A stretch of 32,348 bases of DNA from positions 1 to 32,348 of the forward strand of contig JAJYEA010000021.1 of NCBI GenBank assembly GCA_021790425.1, written 5' to 3'. The DNA is from Thermoplasmata archaeon (GTDB lineage Archaea; Thermoplasmatota; Thermoplasmata; Lutacidiplasmatales; UBA184). Position numbers and translations under genes: made by a program. Under the pieces are notes generated by a model. The model did no database searches. It was not told where the DNA came from and saw only the letters and a program-made list of their open reading frames with translations. This document shows, piece after piece, positions 7,777 to 14,275 of this stretch (within the stretch, counting starts at the first letter, position 1; each line of letters begins with the position of its first letter).

Positions 7777-7875
7777 CGGAAACGGACCCTGGGCTCGCCG
7801 CTATCCGGTACAGCGTCCGCCGAGTTCCTTCGGGGATACTCCCAGGTTCTCGCTCGGAGGCGCCGCTTCGGTGCG

Positions 7876-8592
7876 CTAGCCCGCCAGTTCGTTCAGCAAG
7901 GTTCGCATCAGGAAGCCGGTGGCGAGGCAGGTTGCGAACACCGAAATCTTGGCCGGGTGGCTCTCTATGGTGACCGTCCGAGAACGGACCCATCCCCGGA
8001 TGACCGGTTGGCCGTGGCCGAGAACGATGAACTTTCCGGTGACCGTTTCGACGATCGTGAAGTCCGTACCTTCGTAGAGGATGTGCGAGGGTCCGAAGGA
8101 GTTGGTTTCGGTCTTCCAGCGGCTCAATCCTGATTCGATCAAGATGTTGTCTTCCGAGAACTGATAGGATACCGTTGCAATCGGCGTCTCCTCCTCCGCC
8201 CGGAAGATCCGATACCGGGTCGAGTAGAGACTGGAAGACGCGTAGACGGGCCCACATAGGTCCGAAGGGCTCGGTATTGCCCGCCACGGGGTCCGGCCGA
8301 CATCAATCCGGAAGACCCGCTTCGGCAAGTCCGCGATGGCCACGATCTCGGGGCCCGCGGGTATGCTGACCGCGTCGGCCACCGGTGAGCGAAGGGTGGC
8401 GAGACGGGAAGGGGTTGCGTAGGGTCGGTCAAAACGGACCGTGCATGCCTCCCCGACGGCGGAGGAGGCCATGTACTCTGACCAGAGTGAACGCAAGAGC
8501 CCGCAGTCCGGACATTTTGCGGAGTCGACGCCGGCGTCCGTCCCGCAAAGAGGGCACCGATGGGTCCCCGTTTCCAAATGGTCAGAGGACAT
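7876..8592 (-). CDS. Zinc-ribbon protein with a possible tubby/LURP-one-like C-terminal domain
   Basis: A 238-residue protein. Residues 13-30 form a zinc ribbon with CPLCG and CPDCG pairs (C13, C16, C27, C30). Residues 45-100 are variable. Residues 120-235 alternate short beta strands and end in a hydrophobic helix (about 214-235), which resembles the tubby-like/LURP-one/scramblase fold; this is a shape-based guess without a diagnostic motif. The ATG at 8592 lies inside the last codons of the HTH_10 regulator, an 11-bp overlap that indicates translational coupling. The pair is probably one transcript, so this protein may work with or be controlled by the regulator. Base composition of the pair looks slightly less G+C-rich than the flanking housekeeping genes. 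Confidence 0.6.
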   Translation of the reverse strand: MSSDHLETGTHRCPLCGTDAGVDSAKCPDCGLLRSLWSEYMASSAVGEACTVRFDRPYATPSRLATLRSPVADAVSIPAGPEIVAIADLPKRVFRIDVGRTPWRAIPSPSDLCGPVYASSSLYSTRYRIFRAEEETPIATVSYQFSEDNILIESGLSRWKTETNSFGPSHILYEGTDFTIVETVTGKFIVLGHGQPVIRGWVRSRTVTIESHPAKISVFATCLATGFLMRTLLNELAG

Positions 8593-9307
8593 CGGGGTTC
8601 ATCCCCTCCTTCATGATCTTTCTCTCGACCGTAGCGAGCGTCTCCGAGAGGGAGGACTTCGAGAGTCGCAGCACATGCGCAAGCTCGGTCATGGTGGTCC
8701 GTCTAGGAGTGTCCCAGTACCCCGCGGATCGGGCTATGCGGTAGATCTCCGCCTGTCGTGCGGTTAGGGTCGGGTTTCCCCGTCGGGACCGGTTGCAGTT
8801 GGTCCAAATTGTCCGGACCGTGAACTCCTGCTTCTCGGATTTGAGTTCGCCAATGAGACGCTGGGCCTTGTCCCTCGGTGCTTCGACTTGAATGAGTTCC
8901 GTGTTACCTTCCATCATCAACGGGAAGGAAGGGGGTATCTCGACCTTCTGGAGAATTTCCATCAACGGGCAGTGGTCTCTCGCCAAGCGCAGGGTCATGC
9001 CTCCCTTCCCACTCTCAAGAACGGTGATGAGGCCCCTTTGTAGGAGCGCCATCACGGTGGTCTTTTGCACCTCGTCCGAGAAGTCGCCGCTCAACCGAAC
9101 ATCCTCCAGGAAGAGGCCGTGGCCCAGGGGGAAGACTCGGAGTACCTTCACATGCACGTGGGGGAATGCGCTTGCAATGGCCCCGGCGGGGCATCCGTCA
9201 GGCGCTCTCACGCCCAGACCCATGACAATGACCGCTCCTTCGTGCTCCAGCTCGGTCAGCGGGGTCCCAAGACGGGGTTGGGGCTGGTGGTCCAGATCAG
9301 AAGACAT
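8582..9307 (-). CDS. HTH_10 (bacterio-opsin activator-type) transcriptional regulator
   Basis: About 241 residues. The C-terminal 50 residues are a typical HTH_10 domain: LTARQAEIYRIARSAGYWDTPRRTTMTELA, then LRLSKSSLSETLATVE as the recognition-helix region. The N-terminal 180 residues are a mixed alpha/beta sensor region of unknown ligand, as in haloarchaeal Bat-type regulators. The start is either ATG 9307 or the in-frame ATG 9328; neither has a close TATA box. An 18-bp perfect inverted repeat at 9341-9358 sits just upstream, and another palindromic cluster lies at 9517-9556. Both contain CCGAAC/GTTCGG half-sites, which suggests autoregulation. The stop overlaps the start of the zinc-ribbon gene. 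The domain resembles that of the second regulator at 24756. Confidence 0.8.
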   Translation of the reverse strand: MSSDLDHQPQPRLGTPLTELEHEGAVIVMGLGVRAPDGCPAGAIASAFPHVHVKVLRVFPLGHGLFLEDVRLSGDFSDEVQKTTVMALLQRGLITVLESGKGGMTLRLARDHCPLMEILQKVEIPPSFPLMMEGNTELIQVEAPRDKAQRLIGELKSEKQEFTVRTIWTNCNRSRRGNPTLTARQAEIYRIARSAGYWDTPRRTTMTELAHVLRLSKSSLSETLATVERKIMKEGMNPDVL

Positions 9308-9340
9308 CGGGTACCACCGTACGACCATGTCCGGCGCATC

Positions 9341-9358
9341 CGTTCGGAACTCCGAACG
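9341..9358. promoter_or_regulatory. 18-bp inverted repeat upstream of the HTH_10 regulator
   Basis: CGTTCGGA-AC-TCCGAACG is a perfect palindrome with 8-bp arms and a 2-bp centre. It lies 13 bp upstream of the possible ATG at 9328. The half-site GTTCGG/CCGAAC recurs in the cluster at 9517-9556. It is a good candidate operator; the binding protein is unknown. Confidence 0.5.
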
Positions 9359-9484
9359 CCACGGCAGCGACCTCGCGGGGGCTCTCCGACCCCTTCTCGC
9401 ACCTGCGGCTCCGGCGTGGCGGGGCCAACTCCAGCAGGGGGGATCGGAGGATGCCGAGGGAACCGTCGGGGCGCTCCATAGTGA

Positions 9485-9492
9485 TAGTATTC
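9485..9492 (-). promoter_or_regulatory. Possible TATA element for the regulator operon
   Basis: GAATACTA on the minus strand is the only AT-rich element in the 289-bp space upstream of the regulator. It would give a leader of about 155 nt. The match to a TATA consensus is weak. Confidence 0.25.
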
Positions 9493-9516
9493 ACATGCTG
9501 CTACGTCAATTCTGTG

Positions 9517-9556
9517 CCGAACCCGGTAGGCGAACATGTGAGCCGAACATGTTCGG
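9517..9556. promoter_or_regulatory. Cluster of phased CGAAC sites ending in a 14-bp palindrome
   Basis: CGAAC occurs at 9518, 9531 and 9544, exactly 13 bp apart. The last copy forms the left arm of the perfect palindrome CCGAACATGTTCGG (9543-9556). The second copy (CGAACATGTG) nearly repeats its core. The cluster lies just upstream of the possible TATA element for the HTH_10 operon and downstream of the GT4 gene. The remainder of 9329-9617 holds no convincing gene. Confidence 0.5.
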
Positions 9557-9617
9557 GTATGTCGCTGGCAGGCGGTTGGGACGCCAGGAGGACGTAAAAG
9601 GGCCCTCGCCCGGCTCG

Positions 9618-10739
9618 TTAGGTCGACTTGACCGCTTCACCGTAGGCTTCGAGGTAGCGGTCCACGACGGCATCCCACTCCCAGGACCGGGAGGCCGTCC
9701 GTGCCTTGAGGCCCATCTCCCGACACAACCCCTCGTTCCGGACGAGCTCGACGAGGTGTGACCGGAACTCCTCCTCCGTCCGCGCGACGCGACCGCCTCC
9801 TTCCCGCGACAGGGCGCGGGCCGCACCCACGTCGAAGGAAACGAACGGAAGACCGGAGGCCATCGCCTCCACGAGGCTGATCCCGAACCCCTCGTACTGC
9901 GCTCCCAGCGCATAGAGGTCGGATTCCCGATAGGCGGAGACCACCTCGGCCCGGTTGAGCGCCCCGAGGAACTTGACCTCCACTCCCAGTCGCGATGCTT
10001 GGGTGGCCACATGGGTCTGGTCCGAGGCAGACCCGGGAACGTCGCGTCCCACGACGACGAGGGATGCCAGGTCCTTGACCGGTTCGAGGGCGCTCACCAG
10101 TCGGTCGACCCTCTTGTTCGGCCAGAGCCCCCCCACGTACAGGACCAGGACCGGGCGGCTCACCCCCCACCGCTCCCGGAGGCGAAGGGGCGGGGACGGG
10201 TGTGAGAAATCCTTGAGGTCGATCCCTTCTCCCACCACTCGCACCTTGTCCTGAGGGTACCCGAAGCGGGTGATCCTTCCCGCTTCCCCCTCCGTGAGGG
10301 CTAGGTAGGCCTGGAACGCGCGCAGGCGGAAGGGGAGGTAGCGGCCGAAGTAGAGGCGGTTCAGCGGAGAAGGGTCCATCGCCAGCTGGTAGAAGTCGTG
10401 CGGGGTGATCACCTGGGGTCCGCCGAAGACCTCCGCCACCGGGAAGTAGAAGTCCGCACACCAGATCCGGTTCCCGCTCATGTGGAGCAGGTCGTAGTCG
10501 AGAGAACGCAGCGCGTGCCAGTATCCCGAGGGGATCCGGAAGCCGCCCACCCGACGCATGGGGATCCTACGCACCTCGATGCCGTCCAGGATCTCCAGGC
10601 CGGGCACGCCCGGCTCGGACTGGGTGAGGACCGTGACCTTGTTCCCGCGACGATGCAGAGCCTGCGCCAGTCCCAGCGTCCATCGCTCGGTCCCCCCTTC
10701 CGCCGGAAAGAAGCGGTGATTGACCAAGAGGACGTGCAT
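9618..10739 (-). CDS. GT4-family glycosyltransferase
   Basis: A 373-residue GT-B enzyme. The N-terminal domain opens with HVLLVNHRFFPAEGGTERW, the usual GT4 acceptor-side glycine-rich start. The C-terminal domain has VLYVGGLWPNKRVDRLV, the KFLGAL strand, and the EX7E-like stretch YEGFGISLVEAMASGLP, which binds the nucleotide-sugar. It should transfer a sugar from an NDP donor with retention, in the cytoplasm. It is transcribed away from the other glycosyltransferases, but a divergent region of 284 bp links it to the locus. The ATG at 10739 has a CCAAAAGCC element about 45 nt upstream; no strong TATA is seen. Donor and acceptor are unknown. Confidence 0.88.
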   Translation of the reverse strand: MHVLLVNHRFFPAEGGTERWTLGLAQALHRRGNKVTVLTQSEPGVPGLEILDGIEVRRIPMRRVGGFRIPSGYWHALRSLDYDLLHMSGNRIWCADFYFPVAEVFGGPQVITPHDFYQLAMDPSPLNRLYFGRYLPFRLRAFQAYLALTEGEAGRITRFGYPQDKVRVVGEGIDLKDFSHPSPPLRLRERWGVSRPVLVLYVGGLWPNKRVDRLVSALEPVKDLASLVVVGRDVPGSASDQTHVATQASRLGVEVKFLGALNRAEVVSAYRESDLYALGAQYEGFGISLVEAMASGLPFVSFDVGAARALSREGGGRVARTEEEFRSHLVELVRNEGLCREMGLKARTASRSWEWDAVVDRYLEAYGEAVKST

Positions 10740-11023
10740 CGACCGGCGAACCCTTCTTCCATAGGTGTTCGAGGGGATAGGCTTTTGGTAACCCCGGTGG
10801 CCCAGGCAGACCGCCGGCCCCTGTTCCTAGGGTAGCCCGGCTCGTGTTCAATTTGCGCAGGCCGAATGTAGCTAAATCGGGCACGTAGACCGGGAGCGCT
10901 ATCAGATCCTCAGACGAAAACTCGCCGGTCGGAGCGGGGTAGCGTCGGGTTCGGAAACCCTCTCCCTTTGGCCACTAAAGCTCCGCCAACGTTTTAAAGG
11001 GCACCCGGTATGGAAATGTTATA
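10740..11023. promoter_or_regulatory. Divergent intergenic region of the glycan locus
   Basis: The 284-bp space between the GT4 on the minus strand and the GT2 on the plus strand contains no convincing gene. The plus promoter is TTTTAAA at 10992-10998, 29 nt before the ATG at 11024. A small inverted repeat GGGTT-CGGA-AACCC lies at 10947-10960, upstream of that box. AT-rich patches near 10787 and 10850 could serve the minus gene. Confidence 0.5.
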
Positions 11024-11857
11024 ATGCAGACTAGCGACGGATTTAGGACTTCGGCCCCGAGCGAAGCGAGTCCTGCTTCCGCATACCCCACAATGGTCTC
11101 GCTCTCGCACCCCCGAGCCATCGCGGCCGCTGAGAAGATGCCCGTCTCCTCGCGCAACGACGACTCGGTGATGGTGATCCCCGCGTACAACGAAGCCCTC
11201 GGTGTCGGTTCGGTGATCGACGACCTCCGCCGCGACTTCACCCAGAAGATCCTGGTGGTCACGCGCCCGTCCACGGACGGCACGGAGGAGGCCGCGCGCC
11301 AGCACGGCGCGGAGGTCATCCAACAGCCCGGCCGGGGGAAGGGTGACGCGATCCGCGCAGCGCTCCAGTACATCAGCCAGCACTACCCCTCCGTCCTGGT
11401 GGTCGGGTTGATCGATGCCGACTGCACGTACGCCACCGCGCAGCTGCCCTTGATGCGGTCCGTCCTGATGAGCCACCCTTCGATCGGGATGGTCGTGGGC
11501 GCCCGCAGCACGTTCCGGAACAACGGCGTGCGCTCGCTCAGCTATGCCCTGGGGAACCACACCCTCGCCCGACTCCATTCCTGGCTTAACAGCGTCTCGA
11601 TGAGGGACCCGCTCTCGGGCCTTCGCCTCATCCGGGTCGAGGCGCTGTACCGCTGGACCCCCCGTGCGGCCGGGTTCGACATCGAGTGCGAGATCAACCA
11701 CCACGTCCAGAACGATGCCGGGCTGGAGGTCGCCGAGATCCCGGTGGAGTATCGTCAGCGCGTGGGACGGAAGAAGCTCGGTATCGTCCACGGGTTCCGC
11801 ATCCTCGCCCGCATCTTCCAGCTACGCTTCCAGGCCCGGCCAACGGCCCCGGAGTGA
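11024..11857 (+). CDS. GT2-family glycosyltransferase (DPM1/DPG synthase-like)
   Basis: 277 residues. The GT-A domain begins at about residue 48: VMVIPAYNEALGVGSVIDDL, then LVVTRPSTDGT, GRGKGDAIR and the metal-binding GLIDADCTY (D131, D133), then MRDPLSGLRLI and a late GRKKLG motif. This arrangement resembles dolichyl-phosphate sugar synthases and related GT2 enzymes that load a lipid carrier. There are no C-terminal membrane helices. The first 47 residues are low-complexity and may be dispensable; ATG 11138 is an alternative start. I keep 11024 because TTTTAAA at 10992-10998 sits 29 nt upstream, giving a leaderless transcript. It opens the plus-strand part of the locus and may make a lipid-linked sugar donor; this is inference. 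Confidence 0.85.
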   Translation: MQTSDGFRTSAPSEASPASAYPTMVSLSHPRAIAAAEKMPVSSRNDDSVMVIPAYNEALGVGSVIDDLRRDFTQKILVVTRPSTDGTEEAARQHGAEVIQQPGRGKGDAIRAALQYISQHYPSVLVVGLIDADCTYATAQLPLMRSVLMSHPSIGMVVGARSTFRNNGVRSLSYALGNHTLARLHSWLNSVSMRDPLSGLRLIRVEALYRWTPRAAGFDIECEINHHVQNDAGLEVAEIPVEYRQRVGRKKLGIVHGFRILARIFQLRFQARPTAPE

Positions 11858-11935
11858 ACGCAAGCCCGGGTGGTTGGGGAACCCTCCGGCCGTGAGCCTT
11901 CCCGTCATTCCCGGGCGGAGCCCAAGGCCCCATCG

Positions 11936-13078
11936 ATGACGGACACCTCACCGTTGAACGTCCTCCACGTGGCGGGGAACTACCCGATCCCTCCCCTGGG
12001 CGGGATGGAGGCGGTCACGTACTTCCTCCCGCAGGAGCTGGCGCGCCAGGGACACCGGGTGCGCGTCTATGGGGGAAGCCCCACTCCTCGTCACGACGTC
12101 GTCTCGGGAGCGGAGTTCCGCGGGCTCCCCGCCTTCCGTTTCAGCAACTGGGTGAGGGTACCCTCTTGGTCGGCCTACCGTTTCCTCCTCCAGGGGCTCG
12201 AGTGGGCCGAAGTGGTCCATATCCACAATCCCCCCGAGGTCATCCCGCTGTTGGGAGGGCGGGCCGCCCTCCGGGAGGGGAAGCCCGTGGTGTACTCCGT
12301 GCTCTCGCCCGGCACGCTCCGGCGGCACCCCAGCCTCCCGTACCGGGCCTTCGGGTCCGTGGACGAGCTGCTGGTGACCCATCAGCTCCGGCGGGCCACG
12401 GCCGTGCAGGTGAAGAACTCCCTCGATGAGGTGGCCATGAAGGGTCTCAACGACCGGGTGCGGCTCATCCCCGACGGGATCGAGACGGGGTTCTTCGTGC
12501 CGGCTCCCGGCCCCTCGACCTTCCTCGAGGACCACGGTCGGGTCGGGCGGGAACCCTTCCTGCTCTACGTGGGCCGCATTCACCCCCTCAAGGGGGTCTC
12601 CGACTTCGTCCGCATGGCCGGACTGCTCCGCCGGGATCATCCCCACTTGCTCGCGTCCGTCGTGGGGCCGGGCACCCCGGAGGAGACCGCCCAGCTCCGG
12701 AGCACCATCCAGCGCGAGGGGCTCGAGGGGACGGTGGAGTACGTCGGTACCGTCACCACCGAAGAGAAGATCCGCGCCATCGACGCTGCCACCGTCGTCG
12801 TGGTGCCGAGCCAGTCGGACTTCGTGGAGGGCTTCAGCATCATCTCGAGCGAGGCCTGGGCCCGACGGAAGCCCGTCGCCGCCTACCCGGTCGGGGCCCT
12901 CAAGGTGCGTGTCCAGAACGGGGTCAACGGATACCTCGCGGACCGGGTCGACCCGAAGGCACTCGCCACTGCCGTGACCAAGTGCCTGTCGCTCACGGTG
13001 CAGGAGGTCCCCCGGGACGTGATGCCGTGGTCGGAGGTCGCGCGGGAGTTCGGGACGCTCTACCGAGGCGGACCGTGA
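11936..13078 (+). CDS. GT4-family glycosyltransferase
   Basis: A 380-residue GT-B enzyme. The N-terminal domain has NVLHVAGNYPIPPLGGMEAV, and the C-terminal domain has LLYVGRIHPLKGVSDFV, VEYVGTVTTEEKI and DFVEGFSIISSEAWARRKPV, which carries the retaining EX7E motif. The stop codon shares bases with the GTG start of the next glycosyltransferase (GTGA), so the two are translationally coupled. The ATG at 11936 is chosen because the glycine-rich start follows within 25 residues; the longer frame back to 11870 has no supporting signal. It lies 78 bp after the GT2. Confidence 0.88.
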   Translation: MTDTSPLNVLHVAGNYPIPPLGGMEAVTYFLPQELARQGHRVRVYGGSPTPRHDVVSGAEFRGLPAFRFSNWVRVPSWSAYRFLLQGLEWAEVVHIHNPPEVIPLLGGRAALREGKPVVYSVLSPGTLRRHPSLPYRAFGSVDELLVTHQLRRATAVQVKNSLDEVAMKGLNDRVRLIPDGIETGFFVPAPGPSTFLEDHGRVGREPFLLYVGRIHPLKGVSDFVRMAGLLRRDHPHLLASVVGPGTPEETAQLRSTIQREGLEGTVEYVGTVTTEEKIRAIDAATVVVVPSQSDFVEGFSIISSEAWARRKPVAAYPVGALKVRVQNGVNGYLADRVDPKALATAVTKCLSLTVQEVPRDVMPWSEVAREFGTLYRGGP

Positions 13079-14226
13079 AGCTCGCGCTGGTCACCCAGAA
13101 CGTCTCGACCTCTCTCTCGGACAAGCCGAACCTCATGGCTCAAGGGCTCGTAGAGCTCGGTCATGAGGTCCACCTGATCAGCACCGGGGTGCCCGCCACG
13201 CGGGAGCTCGACTACCGGGGAGCCCGGACCGAAAGGGACCCCCCGTCGGCGTCGGTGCACACGAAGGTCCGCTCCCTGGACCTGGGGAGGGACGTCGTGT
13301 TGGTGTCGCCCTTCAGTCGGGCCCTCCGGGAGGACTTCGATGCGGTGCTCCTGCACGAGGACTACCCTCCCTTGTCCAAGGTCGGCTTCCTCTGGGCCCG
13401 TCGTCGCGGGTGTCCGGTCGGCATGCTCTTCGAGCGGTACTACTATCCGCCGGGGATTCCCATCTCCCTCACGTTGAAGGTCCTCGACCGGACGTGGCAC
13501 CGGCTGATGTGGAGGCGGACCCAATGGCTCCTCTACCACTCACGGGCCTCCCTGCGCTTCTTCACCGGGATGGGCGCCCCGGAGGACCGATCCCACTACT
13601 TCCCAGGATTCATCGACTCCCAGCTGTTCCGGGAGAGCGCCGACAAGGCGCGTCGCGATCCCTCCCGGGCGCGTCCCGAACCCTTGGACGTGATCTCCGT
13701 GGGGCGCCTGACCCCCTACAAGGGGCAGGACGTTCTGATCCGTGCCGTTGCGCTCCTGAAGGAGTCGGGTCGGAAGGTCCACCTCCACATCGTCGGGCGC
13801 GGGGGCATGGAGGCGGAACTTCGTGCGATGGTCGACCGGCTGGGACTGCAAGGTATGGTGGTCATCGACACCCGCTACGTGGCCCCCCTGGATGTGCCGG
13901 CACGCCTCACCACCGCCTCGATCTACGTCCAACCGAGCCGGATCGAGCCCTTCGGTATGGCCACCGTCGAAGCGATGGCGGCCGGGCTCCCCGTCATCGC
14001 CTCCTCCGTGGGCGGCCTGGCCGACTCGGTCGTCGACGGCGTCACCGGGCGATTGGTCCCGCCTGACGACCCTCACCGCCTCGCCGGGGCCCTCGGGTCC
14101 CTGATCGAGGATGCGGATCGTGCCCGTCAGATGGGGCTCCAAGGGCAGCGTCGGGCCCATGAGACCTATGACTATCACGTGGCCTGCGCCAAGCTGGATG
14201 CCATGTTGAAGGAGGTCTCCAGGTGA
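13075..14226 (+). CDS. GT4-family glycosyltransferase
   Basis: A 383-residue GT-B enzyme starting with GTG in the GTGA overlap with the preceding gene (VKLALVTQNVSTSLSDKPNL). The donor-binding half is clear: ISVGRLTPYKGQDVLI, LHIVGRGGMEAELR, and QPSRIEPFGMATVEAMAAGLPVIASSVGG, which includes the EX7E motif. It should use an NDP-sugar with retention. A second frame upstream (to 12982) overlaps the previous gene and is rejected. The GT4 pair probably adds consecutive sugars to the same glycan; that is inference from coupling. Confidence 0.88.
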   Translation: MKLALVTQNVSTSLSDKPNLMAQGLVELGHEVHLISTGVPATRELDYRGARTERDPPSASVHTKVRSLDLGRDVVLVSPFSRALREDFDAVLLHEDYPPLSKVGFLWARRRGCPVGMLFERYYYPPGIPISLTLKVLDRTWHRLMWRRTQWLLYHSRASLRFFTGMGAPEDRSHYFPGFIDSQLFRESADKARRDPSRARPEPLDVISVGRLTPYKGQDVLIRAVALLKESGRKVHLHIVGRGGMEAELRAMVDRLGLQGMVVIDTRYVAPLDVPARLTTASIYVQPSRIEPFGMATVEAMAAGLPVIASSVGGLADSVVDGVTGRLVPPDDPHRLAGALGSLIEDADRARQMGLQGQRRAHETYDYHVACAKLDAMLKEVSR

Positions 14227-14275
14227 ACGGCCCTTGGTGCGTCTTGCCTGGGAGTTCCCGGAGGACCGGCGGGCG

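Noticed and set aside
9297-9494. 65-aa open frame upstream of the HTH_10 regulator
   Set aside because: Low-complexity Arg/Pro/Ser composition, no ribosome site, and it overlaps the likely operator; treated as leader DNA.
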